From G963665595 sp963665595 (GTDB lineage: Bacteria > Actinomycetota > Coriobacteriia > Coriobacteriales > CADBOM01): 64,000 nt of DNA. A program made the position numbers and the translations under genes. Below, piece after piece: positions 9,557 through 18,671 of this stretch (position 1 is its first letter; the number at the start of each line of letters is the position of its first letter). The DNA lies in NCBI GenBank assembly GCA_963665595.2, contig CAXXJK010000004.1, forward strand, positions 186,001 through 250,000. The letters run 5' to 3'. The notes beneath the pieces are model-generated. The model saw only the letters and a list, made by a program, of their open reading frames with translations, had not been told where the DNA came from and made no database searches.

Positions 9557-10666
9557 CTATACGTCAGATGACAACGGTTCCGGCGAATTCATATAGGCAA
9601 GTGCCTGTTGAGCAAGTTCCTGATATCCTTCCGGCGCTGCATAGGATAAATCCGGAGAGGTAACGTTTTGATGAAGACGTGCTCCTTCAAAATCGCTTGT
9701 ATCTTGATGCCCGGTCGTAGCGTCATCTTCAAGAATTGAACGTGCGTTCGGCGTATCTTCGGCCATACGTTCCAATAGTGGTCGAGCCTCAAATGCTCTC
9801 ATGAGACTCAGAGACTCAATAGCATAGGCAACGGTCCAGAAATAGGAATCTTGGAGAAGTTCCATCAGACGTTTCGCCGTATCTGAATCATACGGAAGTC
9901 TGCCCAACGACCATACGGCCGTAGAACAGACATCGCCATCTGAGCTCTCATCGATAGCCTTATGGCACAAAAGACGCATCTGGGATTTCTGATCAAGAGT
10001 GAGCTCATCTGCGTGTTCGCCCAAGACGACAAGAGCTGCTATTTCAACGCGCGGCGAAACATCACCGACAAAATCAAAGGCAAGTTTGGTACCCGCAGAA
10101 CTATCCATGGATGCAAGCGCTGTCAATGCGGTTGCGCGCACTTCCTCGTCAGGATCGGTGCGCACTGTTTCTTCAAGCGCCGTGCCCGCCTCAACAAGTC
10201 TGAGTTGGCCGAGAGACCATGCGGCATTCACACGCAACTGACTATATTCATCCTTAAGACAAGCCAATAAGGGTTTCAAGGCATCCAGATTGCCGAGGCA
10301 GCCAATAGCAGCAGCTGCGTTGCTGCGAATGTCATCGTTGACGTCAAACAACCGCACCACTATCGGCGCAAACGCACGAGGATCCTGCAGCTGCGCCAGT
10401 GCGGCAAGCACCGTAACGCACAGCTCATCGTCATCGTCTTCGAGTAATGTGAGTAACGGCTCAAAAGCAGCCTTTGCCGTAGTGCCCAGTTCACCGAGCG
10501 AGCGAGCAGCTGCTATGCGAACCTTGCGATCAGAGTCAGAGAGCAACATCACCAGAGGAGGCACGCTTTCCCTGTCGTTTATAGAGCCAAGCGCCGTGGC
10601 GGTCATCCCTCGTGTTGTCGAGTCTGGATCATAGATAAACCCGATGAGATCGCTCAGATCAGACAT
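9557..10666 (-). CDS. HEAT-repeat protein
   Basis: A 369-residue protein built almost entirely of PBS-lyase-type HEAT repeats of about 31 residues, from near residue 10 to 300 (for example SDRKVRIAAARSLGELG, VNDDIRSNAAAAIGCLG, EYSQLRVNAAWSLGQLR). Such alpha-solenoids are protein-binding scaffolds; no catalytic motif is seen and no specific function is claimed. The last 60 residues are non-repetitive. TAGGAGGC precedes ATG 10666. It has no obvious operon partner, lying 100 bases upstream of galE. Confidence 0.85.
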   Translation of the reverse strand: MSDLSDLIGFIYDPDSTTRGMTATALGSINDRESVPPLVMLLSDSDRKVRIAAARSLGELGTTAKAAFEPLLTLLEDDDDELCVTVLAALAQLQDPRAFAPIVVRLFDVNDDIRSNAAAAIGCLGNLDALKPLLACLKDEYSQLRVNAAWSLGQLRLVEAGTALEETVRTDPDEEVRATALTALASMDSSAGTKLAFDFVGDVSPRVEIAALVVLGEHADELTLDQKSQMRLLCHKAIDESSDGDVCSTAVWSLGRLPYDSDTAKRLMELLQDSYFWTVAYAIESLSLMRAFEARPLLERMAEDTPNARSILEDDATTGHQDTSDFEGARLHQNVTSPDLSYAAPEGYQELAQQALAYMNSPEPLSSDV

Positions 10667-11028
10667 CTGATAAGCCTCCTAAACTTATGCCCAAGGCAAA
10701 AGATTACTGGTAGTTTGCGGTATGGTTGCTCACGCGGACAGCTATCTCTCCGGCGATAGTGCACGACATCACCTACAAAACTCACCTTACGAATAATGAG
10801 AATCTATGCACGGAGAGCTTCCTCACATGATAACAAATAGCCAGTTTTCTGCATTGCCTGAGCACCTGCAAGCATAAAGTGGACATATGAATCATGAATA
10901 CGGGTAACTCACAAGCATCTTTTATAACAATACTGAGAAATCCGCCTCAAAGGGCGGATTTCTCTAGAATTAGTTTAACTATAGTTTCAGATCACCATAA
11001 TCCTGACTTATGATCTGACCAAAATTAA
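10667..11028. other. Gene-free stretch between HEAT gene and tRNA-Val
   Basis: About 360 bases. The 11029-proximal part holds a dyad (TCAGATCA 10987-10994 / TGATCTGA 11011-11018) and the tRNA terminator hairpin at 10935-10964. The rest, 10667-10930, must contain the HEAT-gene promoter, but no convincing -35/-10 pair or gene was seen. Confidence 0.6.
10935..10964 (-). terminator. Terminator hairpin downstream of tRNA-Val
   Basis: A 12-bp perfect stem (GAGAAATCCGCC / GGCGGATTTCTC) with a 6-base loop. It lies 64 bases past the tRNA 3' end. The following minus-strand sequence (AGTATTGTTATAAA) is T-rich but not a clean run, so termination may be partial. Confidence 0.65.
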
Positions 11029-11103
11029 TGGTGGGCGATGAGGGATTTGAACCCCCGGCCTTATGCGTGTAAAGCATCTGCGCTACCGCTGCGCCAATCG
11101 CCC
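11029..11103 (-). tRNA. tRNA-Val (anticodon UAC)
   Basis: A 75-base cloverleaf on the minus strand. The acceptor stem GGGCGAT pairs with ATCGCCC; the anticodon loop TTTACAC has TAC at 34-36; the T arm contains GGTTCAAATCC. The terminal CCA is encoded (11031-11029). Confidence 0.96.
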
Positions 11104-11205
11104 AAGTGCCTGATAATGGTAGGCGAAATTATCACTATCCGCAAGCTTATGAGTAGAATGACCTGTCTGCTCACAAAAAATTCTCAGAGCATGCTCAAGA
11201 GATGA

Positions 11206-12327
11206 CTAGCGCGCCCGTACGTCGATGCCAAGCTCCTGTTTTACCAAATCAAACGCTGCGTCTATAGCCTTATCCATATCATAGTATTTGTAACCGCCTA
11301 GGCGTCCCGCAAACACCACGCCACCCTCGCGTTGCGCCAACTCAACATACTGAGCATACAGTGCATTGTTGCGCTCATCATTGAGTGGATAATAGGGCTC
11401 ATCTCCCGGTGCCCAGTTAGCGGGATATTCACGAGTAATCACCGTTTTTGGCTGCATGCCATACTCAAAATGTTTATGCTCGATGATGCGAGTATAGGGC
11501 ACTACGCGCTCTGTGTAGTTGACTACCGCCACACCTTGATGGTTTTCTTCCTCAAGCACCTCAGTCTCAAAATTAAGACTGCGGTATTCAAGCGTTCCCA
11601 GTTGATAGTCAAAATAGCCATCGATAGTACCGCAGTAGATTACACAATCGGCAATATCGGGGTTTTCAGCAATAAAGCTACGGTACTCCGTGCCAAGAAC
11701 AATCTCCGTATCACCAAACATAGCAGCAACCATCTGGGTGTAGCCACCCATAGGTATCCCCTGCCAGCGATCATTAAAATAATTATTATCATAGGTAAAG
11801 CGGCAAGGCAAACGCTTGATGATAGAGGCAGGCAGATCCGTACAGTCTCTTCCCCATTGTTTTTCTGTATAACCCTTTACCAGCTTTTCGTATACGTCAC
11901 GCCCCACCAGTGAAAGTGCCTGCTCTTCAAGATTGCGCGGTTCGCCAATGCCTTCTGCTGCTATCTGTTTCGCAATGATTTTCTTTGCTTCAGCGGGCGT
12001 TTTGATGTTCCACATCTTTGAAAACGTGTTCATGTTGAATGGCATGTTATAGAGTTCATCTTTATATGAGGCAACAGGAGAATTGATATAGTTATTGAAC
12101 TCGGTAAACTGGTTTACATAATCCCATACTGGTCTGAGAGACGTGTGGAAGATATGCGCACCGTACCGATGTACATTGATACCTTCAACCTCCTCACAGT
12201 AGATGTTACCCGCTATATGAGAGCGACGATCGATGACCAGACAGGTCTTCCCGATCTTCTTCGCCTCGTGAGCAAATACGGCGCTAGAAATACCCGCACC
12301 GACAACAAGGTAATCGTAATGGGACAT
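11206..12327 (-). CDS. glf: UDP-galactopyranose mutase
   Basis: Flavoenzyme converting UDP-galactopyranose to UDP-galactofuranose, the donor for galactofuranose in surface glycans. The 373-residue protein has the N-terminal FAD dinucleotide motif VVGAGISSAVFA, the HRYGAHIFHT substrate segment, YTEKQWG, and the C-terminal GRLGGYKYYDMD signature. GGAGGAG precedes ATG 12327. With galE it forms a route from UDP-glucose to UDP-galactofuranose, suggesting the polymer exported by the Wzm/Wzt pair contains galactofuranose (inference). Confidence 0.97.
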   Translation of the reverse strand: MSHYDYLVVGAGISSAVFAHEAKKIGKTCLVIDRRSHIAGNIYCEEVEGINVHRYGAHIFHTSLRPVWDYVNQFTEFNNYINSPVASYKDELYNMPFNMNTFSKMWNIKTPAEAKKIIAKQIAAEGIGEPRNLEEQALSLVGRDVYEKLVKGYTEKQWGRDCTDLPASIIKRLPCRFTYDNNYFNDRWQGIPMGGYTQMVAAMFGDTEIVLGTEYRSFIAENPDIADCVIYCGTIDGYFDYQLGTLEYRSLNFETEVLEEENHQGVAVVNYTERVVPYTRIIEHKHFEYGMQPKTVITREYPANWAPGDEPYYPLNDERNNALYAQYVELAQREGGVVFAGRLGGYKYYDMDKAIDAAFDLVKQELGIDVRAR

Positions 12328-12499
12328 GAAATCTCCTCCAAGTAATCAGGAATCAAATGATCGTTTTGCATGATCTGACAACAGTCTATCAGTATACGGC
12401 ATCGCGAGAATCGGACGGCAAAAACCCTCTCATTCTCCTTATGACTACACCTGAAGCTACTGTGCCATAGACAACATTATGCCTTAAAAGCAGACACGA

Positions 12500-15400
12500 T
12501 TAGAATTTAAGCGCATCTCCTGTCAGCAAGATCGTGATCATCTTTGCCATGCTGGCGCGCCAGGCAGAATCATGAGGACACATCATATAGGAACCATCAC
12601 CTTGCTGAATGCCACCGATGACACCCCAAGAAGCGCACCACTCCACATAGTCGATAGACCAAGTAGCACATTCGCTCATGCCAACAATAGAAACATATGA
12701 AACCGGGCCATTCGTTGAAGTTGCGTGCGGCTTCATAACATTTGCAAACCGCGCAATCATCGTGCAGAGTTCCTCACGGGTAACACCGTCCCACGGACGC
12801 ACAGTAGTATAACCAGTTGACGAATCCCCAGTCATAATGCCGGTAGCCTGAGCCCAGTTAATGGCAGCGGTGTAGAACACGCTGCTTTCCTCATCAGAGA
12901 ACACCACCGTGGTCGCATATGAGGCTGCATCGGTTGTTGACCCGTAGGTAGCAAGAAGTGTGGCATTCCTACCGCAGGCATAGCGATACAAGATGGTGGC
13001 TACCTGACCACGAGTGATAGTGTCATAGGGACCAAAGTTGGTGGTACCAGCATAGCCAGTCATCAGATTGTTGTTGAATACGTATTGAAGGTAGCCACCG
13101 CTGTAATACCACTCATCGGGGTTGATATCAGACAAGATGATGTTGAAGGGGGTAGAAACAGTATTCATATAATTGCCTATACCCGTCGCAACAATCGTAT
13201 AGGTACCCAAAGCAGTAGGAGCGGCAACTGTCATACCCGATGAATCTTTGTAGCTCAATGTATAGTCAGTGTTTTTGGTGAGCGTGGAACTTCCCATCAT
13301 AACCGCTGGCAGCGGTGTGATGGCACTCCCTGTATAGATCTGATTGGATATGCTGGAAACCGTAGCAGACGACAGGTTCTTTTTGATAGCGAACGTAACG
13401 CTCGTATCGTCTAAAAAGTTACCCGTGCCCGTGATCGTGATAGTGGCCGTACCGACACTCACGTTATTGCTATAGGAAAGCGTGTAGTCAGTATCTGCTA
13501 GCAATGTGGCCCCGTTAAAGGTAAGAACGGGTGCAGGAGTAATAGCTGAACCGGTCCACACCTGATTAGAGACTGCAGCGATGGTGGCCGAGGCAATATC
13601 TGCAGCCACAATGTTAAAGCTTACCTCTTGTGTGCCGGCGTAGTTACCTGTGCCCGTGATGGTAATAGTGGCACTACCAACCTGGGTGTTACCACTGTAG
13701 GCAAGCGTATAGTCACTGCCTGCTGTTAGGGTGGTGGCCCCATAGGTCACTACCGGTAGCGGTGTAATGGCAGACCCGGTGTAGGTCACATCAGAGATCG
13801 GTGCCACGCTTGCATCTGCTATATCGCGTGCCACGATATCAAAGGTGGTAGAAGTGCTAGAGGTGAAGTTACCCTTGCCGGTGATCGTGATAGTGGCCGT
13901 ACCGACACTGACATTATTGCTGTAGGAAAGCGTGTAGTCAGTGTCTGCTAGCAATGTGGCCCCGTTAAAGGTAAGAACGGGTGCAGGGGTAATAGCTGAC
14001 CCCATGTAGGTTTGGTTAGTAATTGCTTGAGCAGAAGCAGCCGAAATTGCACGAGGCGCAACAACAACGTCAACGGTCTGAGAGTTGAAATAGCCGCTGG
14101 CATCTACGCCGGTAACCGTAGCGGTGTAGGTACCCGCATTTAAGAGGGAGTCGACTATCGCGTGCTCAGCATTCCGATAAACAACCGTATAATCGGTTCC
14201 CGCAATAAGAGTTTTGCCCCCCAGCGTAGCCGTTATCACAGGATTGAGAGCGGCTCCCGTATAAGAGAGCGAAGACGGAACTGAAACCGTTGCCAGCCCT
14301 ATGTCATAATTCAAGACCTTTTGTACCGCTGCCGATGCGTTAATCTCGCCGTATCCGTATTCATCGTCTCTGCCAGTCGCACCTAAATCAGTTGACGTGG
14401 AGTAGAGAATACTTTTCATCTCCGTCGTCGTGAGAGATTCATCACAAGAAAATACGAGGGCCGCTACGCCCGCCACCAAAGGCGAGGCCATTGAAGTCCC
14501 CCATTTAAGTTCATATCTATCGTTTCCCGTTTTTGATGTACTGAGTATCGACGCACCTGGCGCAGAGATATCCTTTGCAGGACCATAGTTTGAAAAACTA
14601 GAGCGGCTGAGGCTCTGGTCAAGACTAATAACGCTGATACAGGTCTCATAATCGCCGGGATACTCATTATAAGGAGGAATGGACACGCCGTCATCTCTGT
14701 CCTCGTTTCCTGCAGCGCAGACGGTCAGAATACCCGCGGCATCCGCAGTGTCGATCTCCTTTTCTAATGCGTCGTCTTTGCTGCAGTCGCCATAACCGCC
14801 GACGCTCATATTGATGACACGAATATCGTAGGTGTCCTTTACGCTGAGAATATACTGATAGGCAGCCACCAGAGATTCCGTTGAAAAACTTCCCGTAGCG
14901 TTATCAGTGCAAGCGTCAACCGCTACAATACCAGCATTGTAGCTTGAGCCTACAATGCCCGCACCGTTATTTGTCACGCCCGCAGCAATACCCGCCACAT
15001 GGGTTCCATGGCCGACAACATCGGTAATATCACCATCCGTAACGCTCTGTGTTGCAACAATATTAGCCGCAAGGTCTTCATGGGTTGTACGGATGCCGGT
15101 GTCAATGATAGCAACCGAAACCGAGAGCGAGGCCTTTGCGTTGGTGGTAGAACACGTGGCATAATCCCAGGCATCTAAGAGATGAGTACTCGTGAGAGAC
15201 CACTGCTCAGATGAGCGCGCATCATTTATGGTAGCAAACGTTGTAAGTTCATTTGCCGTTGCTGCCTGAATCTCTTCGCCGTTTGCCACATCACAAAGAT
15301 GATAGATATAGTTGGGCTGAACACCTGCCACATCGGCGTTGTCAGCAAGTTCAGCAACCGCTTCAGCAACTGTCTTGCCCGCCGCCACCGTGACAACAGC

Positions 15401-15823
15401 CATAGAAGTGGTACCGATAAAATCGTTGTCAGTTACCTCATCACCTGCAGTTGATACTGAGCGCTGAATTGCCTCAGTAGCGGTACTGGCCGTAGTGCCA
15501 TCCTTGAAGGTAACGAGAACCTGCTTGGAAATGTAAGACGTTCCCTCTTGGCTTGCGTCAATACCCGTTTTTTCTTCAGCCGCCGCTATGGAGACAGCTT
15601 GCTCGAAAGATATGCTCTCGTGAGAGTCTGCGTCAGGCCCAATGGGGAGAGAGGTGGAAGCCGGAGAATCATTCGGCGCGTCAACACTAAGCGAAGGAGA
15701 TGCGGTAATACCTGCAATCGAGCCACTCGGCGAAGTTCCGAATCCTATGGTGAGACAGAAAACTACACTTGCAGCCGCTACAACCAATAACAGAGCTGCG
15801 TATATGCGCGAGTGACGTCTCAT
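12500..15823 (-). CDS. Secreted subtilisin-family (S8) protease with repeat and SLH-like modules
   Basis: About 1107 residues from ATG 15823; the frame extends 8 codons further to a GTG, but the GAAGGA Shine-Dalgarno lies inside that extension. A signal peptide or anchor (residues 6-26) is followed by an I9-like propeptide region and an S8 domain with catalytic Asp241 (AIIDTGI), His275 (GHGTHVAG) and Ser444 (GTSMASP), plus Asn373 (AAGNE). Next come five tandem modules of about 75 residues (GSAITPAPVLTFNGATLL, then DYTLSYSNN, then TATITITGTGNY). The C-terminus has SLH-like segments (FGPYDTITRGQVATILYR; a second with VTREELCTMIARFA), suggesting cell-wall attachment. Substrate unknown. Two modules are nearly identical in DNA. 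Confidence 0.92.
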   Translation of the reverse strand: MRRHSRIYAALLLVVAAASVVFCLTIGFGTSPSGSIAGITASPSLSVDAPNDSPASTSLPIGPDADSHESISFEQAVSIAAAEEKTGIDASQEGTSYISKQVLVTFKDGTTASTATEAIQRSVSTAGDEVTDNDFIGTTSMAVVTVAAGKTVAEAVAELADNADVAGVQPNYIYHLCDVANGEEIQAATANELTTFATINDARSSEQWSLTSTHLLDAWDYATCSTTNAKASLSVSVAIIDTGIRTTHEDLAANIVATQSVTDGDITDVVGHGTHVAGIAAGVTNNGAGIVGSSYNAGIVAVDACTDNATGSFSTESLVAAYQYILSVKDTYDIRVINMSVGGYGDCSKDDALEKEIDTADAAGILTVCAAGNEDRDDGVSIPPYNEYPGDYETCISVISLDQSLSRSSFSNYGPAKDISAPGASILSTSKTGNDRYELKWGTSMASPLVAGVAALVFSCDESLTTTEMKSILYSTSTDLGATGRDDEYGYGEINASAAVQKVLNYDIGLATVSVPSSLSYTGAALNPVITATLGGKTLIAGTDYTVVYRNAEHAIVDSLLNAGTYTATVTGVDASGYFNSQTVDVVVAPRAISAASAQAITNQTYMGSAITPAPVLTFNGATLLADTDYTLSYSNNVSVGTATITITGKGNFTSSTSTTFDIVARDIADASVAPISDVTYTGSAITPLPVVTYGATTLTAGSDYTLAYSGNTQVGSATITITGTGNYAGTQEVSFNIVAADIASATIAAVSNQVWTGSAITPAPVLTFNGATLLADTDYTLSYSNNVSVGTATITITGTGNFLDDTSVTFAIKKNLSSATVSSISNQIYTGSAITPLPAVMMGSSTLTKNTDYTLSYKDSSGMTVAAPTALGTYTIVATGIGNYMNTVSTPFNIILSDINPDEWYYSGGYLQYVFNNNLMTGYAGTTNFGPYDTITRGQVATILYRYACGRNATLLATYGSTTDAASYATTVVFSDEESSVFYTAAINWAQATGIMTGDSSTGYTTVRPWDGVTREELCTMIARFANVMKPHATSTNGPVSYVSIVGMSECATWSIDYVEWCASWGVIGGIQQGDGSYMMCPHDSAWRASMAKMITILLTGDALKF
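13416..13549 (-). repeat. Intragenic direct repeat, copy A
   Basis: A 134-base segment within the protease repeat region that matches 13866-13999 with only a few differences. The offset is exactly 450 bases, two protein modules. It encodes the same peptide as copy B, including the LTFNGATLLADTDYTLSY block. Confidence 0.85.
13866..13999 (-). repeat. Intragenic direct repeat, copy B
   Basis: Second copy of the 134-base repeat at 13416-13549. The near identity at silent positions, unlike the diverged neighbouring modules, points to a recent duplication or gene conversion. Confidence 0.85.
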
Positions 15824-15995
15824 ATTCGAATATCCTTCTGCCGGCACAGCCCGATATGTCTAATAGTCACTTTGTGAAATCACTTGTGATGGATAAGCAC
15901 ACGTATGACTATCATTTTATAACATACTCATAGAAGGCAATGAGTTGAAGCGGCAAATTTTCAAGACGATGACGCAAGACCCGTCGGAGAAACGA

Positions 15996-16781
15996 TCAGT
16001 TTTCTCCCAAAGAACGATAGGCGGCGCAAACTTCCTGCGCATCACCTATCATGCGAGGTTTACTCTTTTCGATCCAAAGTGCACGATTACAGAGACGCTC
16101 AATCTGTTGAATATCATGAGAAACGATCAGAACCGTTGTGCCATGATTCTGTATCAAATCCTGAATCTTGTTTTCGCACTTTTGCTGAAACAGAAAGTCG
16201 CCCACTGAGAGGACTTCGTCAACAATGAGAAGATCTGGCACCACAATAGTCGCAATCGAAAAGGCAATGCGGGCAACCATACCTGACGAATAATTCTTAA
16301 GGGGCATCTCCATAAAATCACTTAGTTCCGCAAAATCGACAATTTCGTCGAAATGCTCATTGAGAAATTTCCGAGAATAGCCAAGAATAGCACCGTTCAG
16401 ATAGATATTTTCACGAGCCGTGAGTTCTATATCAAATCCTGCGCCCAGCTCAATCAATGGTGCAATCGATCCGTTGACCAAACAATAACCCTTGCTCGGC
16501 TCAAGTACGCCAGCAATAACTTTTAGCAGGGTGGACTTTCCCGAGCCATTCGTGCCGACAATGCCAAACACATCACCACGTTTAACTTCAAGAGAGACAT
16601 TATCCACCGCCACAAATTCCTTGAAAAACAGCTCTCGCCTAACAAACTTAATGAAGTATTCCTTAAGACTTTGAACGCGTTCATTGGCAATATTGAAGAT
16701 AACGCTAACATCGGCGATCTTGACTATTAGATCGTTCGACATACTTTCTATGGATGGAGACTTTACTGAGGGTTTCTTCAC
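15996..16781 (-). CDS. Polysaccharide-export ABC transporter ATPase (Wzt/TagH type)
   Basis: Energises export of a lipid-linked glycan with the permease encoded 20 bases upstream. Motifs are Walker A GTNGSGKST, the signature NYSSGMVARIAFS, Walker B LLIVDEVLSVGD and the switch His in IVSHD. The 261 residues end soon after the ATPase domain, so it lacks the carbohydrate-binding C-terminal domain found on some Wzt proteins, implying export without recognition of a chain-end cap (inference). GTG 16781 is the start, with GGAG 10 bases ahead. Confidence 0.92.
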   Translation of the reverse strand: MKKPSVKSPSIESMSNDLIVKIADVSVIFNIANERVQSLKEYFIKFVRRELFFKEFVAVDNVSLEVKRGDVFGIVGTNGSGKSTLLKVIAGVLEPSKGYCLVNGSIAPLIELGAGFDIELTARENIYLNGAILGYSRKFLNEHFDEIVDFAELSDFMEMPLKNYSSGMVARIAFSIATIVVPDLLIVDEVLSVGDFLFQQKCENKIQDLIQNHGTTVLIVSHDIQQIERLCNRALWIEKSKPRMIGDAQEVCAAYRSLGEN

Positions 16782-16801
16782 GGGATACCTACTCCACTAA
16801 A

Positions 16802-17626
16802 CTAAATATAGAGGATAAACTTCTTCTCAAGTTTTTTGAATACCAGCAGACCAATAGCAAATGTTACCACGCCAAAACCAGCACAGATTGCGAGTTCTGG
16901 CAGTAGACCTATATCCACCTGAGACAATGGTATACCCGTCGCCATCTGTCTGAAACAACTAACGAAATGGAACAACGGGTTGAACTGTATTAGGTTGTAC
17001 ACCCAGTCAATGCCATTATTTGCCAACGCGCCATAGGGCCAGAAAATCGGCGTGAAATAGAATAACACCGTCGTAATTACTCCCCAGAGATGCATAACGT
17101 CATGAAAATATACCGCAAGCGATGATACGAGATAGCTGATGCCCAGACAAAAAAGCAGCATAAATAGGAGAAGGACTGGCAACAATAGCAGTTTCCAGCT
17201 GGGAAGCATGCCGCACACCAACATTACCAGAAATACGGCAATGAGCGATACGATGAAGTTGACAAATGCAAACAGGCAGCTAGCTGTAGGAAACACGATC
17301 TTTTGAATGTGTACTTTTTTTATCAGAGGCGCTGCGACAACAATCGAGCTCATTGCAGAAGTGGTTGAATCTTGGAAAATCGTGAACATCGTCTGACCAA
17401 GAATAAGGTAAACCGGAAATGAGTAGGCATCAAAAGTCCACCGGAATATATTGGTAAAAATCAACACCATGACAACCATCATAAGCAATGGATTCAAGAC
17501 ACTCCAGAGCACGCCCAATACAGATCGGCGATAGCGTAACTTAAAATCTTTAGCAACCAGTTCCTTAAGAAGAAACCAGCTACGAGTCAGAGAATCACGC
17601 CTCTGGGCAGATGATATGTTTGACAT
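16802..17626 (-). CDS. Polysaccharide-export ABC transporter permease (Wzm/TagG type)
   Basis: ABC-2 type permease with about six membrane spans in 274 residues. The N-terminal amphipathic segment and the LKDFKLRYRRS-type start (VAKDFKLRYRRSVLGVLW) are typical of Wzm/TagG exporters of O-antigen or teichoic acid. TAGGAGAT precedes ATG 17626. It forms a two-gene unit with the ATPase. A 175-base gap separates it from the upstream radical enzyme operon, so co-transcription with that operon is possible but not shown. Confidence 0.92.
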   Translation of the reverse strand: MSNISSAQRRDSLTRSWFLLKELVAKDFKLRYRRSVLGVLWSVLNPLLMMVVMVLIFTNIFRWTFDAYSFPVYLILGQTMFTIFQDSTTSAMSSIVVAAPLIKKVHIQKIVFPTASCLFAFVNFIVSLIAVFLVMLVCGMLPSWKLLLLPVLLLFMLLFCLGISYLVSSLAVYFHDVMHLWGVITTVLFYFTPIFWPYGALANNGIDWVYNLIQFNPLFHFVSCFRQMATGIPLSQVDIGLLPELAICAGFGVVTFAIGLLVFKKLEKKFILYI

Positions 17627-17801
17627 TAAGATAATCTCCTATGTAAGAGCAAGCCTTTTGAGCAGCAAGTAGCGCTACGTCAAAAGTCTAGTATATTCTA
17701 TAATCCCACCCACGTTTTGCTGGCACCTTCACCAAACTACTTAAAAATCCTATGCTGCCCTTGCCGTTTCTGACACAAACATACATATTTATACATATAC
17801 G

Positions 17802-18671
17802 CTATAATCGGCAGATATGTACCCGTTGCCCTCGCTCGCTGAATCGTTCGCGTATAGCCTCTAATCTCTCCATCGAAACCGGCTCGAAGCGCCTGAAAGG
17901 AAGTTTCAATGAGAAGTATTTTGTTTCCGCAAGATTATGAACGCTGAAAATCTCAACCAACGCAGGATGATAGGCTTCGATGAGATCGGCAACTGCCTCA
18001 ATATTTTCGTCACTGTCAGTCATGCCGGGCACAACAGGAAATCGCAACGTGACATCTGAACAAGTCTTGAACACTCTATCAATATTTTCTCGATATTGTT
18101 CAATCGAGCCGCCCAAAATATCCTGGCAACGTTTCTTATCAAGAATCTTCACATCAACAATCATACGGTTGATATAGTTAAGAGCAATGGACAAGCACTC
18201 TGGCGAAACAAACAGGCTGGATTCAGCGCACTGATCAATGCCAGCCTGAGCAAGCGACTCCATCACAGGCTCTATCTGAACGGCCTGAAGAAGTGGTTCG
18301 CCTCCCGACCACGTAACACCGCCGCCATCATCATAGAAGGGCTTATCACGCATGATGCGCTCAAAGAGATCCTGAGGTTCGTAATACTCACCGTAGACAC
18401 GTAATGCGCCGATCGGGCATAGTTTGAGATGTTCTTCATCGAGACACAAGGGCGCATCTGCCAGAACAACACACTCGGGATTAAACGAACAGGATCCTTG
18501 CTCTGCACGACACTTAGACGCAACCACAAACGGACGTCTGCACATTGACATGTTTTCAGGATTTGCACACCAGGGACAGCGTAGTCCGCAACCCATAAGA
18601 AACACGACCGTGCGGATGCCCGGCCCATCTTGCAAGCTGAACCCTTGTATATTACTGACTAGGATGCTCAC
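17802..18671 (-). CDS. Glycyl radical enzyme-activating enzyme (radical SAM)
   Basis: Uses S-adenosylmethionine and a [4Fe-4S] cluster to install the glycyl radical on its partner. The 289-residue protein has the family motif DGPGIRT and the CxxxCxxC cluster motif at Cys28, Cys32, Cys35 (CGLRCPWC), then GGVTWSGGEPLLQ. Between the cluster motif and the barrel is an insertion with six cysteines (44, 54, 61, 67, 76, 85). Their spacing is not the regular CxxCxxCxxxCP ferredoxin pattern of most activases, so the auxiliary clusters may be unusual. GTG 18671 overlaps the radical enzyme stop by one base (TAGTG), so the two are translationally coupled. Confidence 0.93.
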   Translation of the reverse strand: MSILVSNIQGFSLQDGPGIRTVVFLMGCGLRCPWCANPENMSMCRRPFVVASKCRAEQGSCSFNPECVVLADAPLCLDEEHLKLCPIGALRVYGEYYEPQDLFERIMRDKPFYDDGGGVTWSGGEPLLQAVQIEPVMESLAQAGIDQCAESSLFVSPECLSIALNYINRMIVDVKILDKKRCQDILGGSIEQYRENIDRVFKTCSDVTLRFPVVPGMTDSDENIEAVADLIEAYHPALVEIFSVHNLAETKYFSLKLPFRRFEPVSMERLEAIRERFSERGQRVHICRL

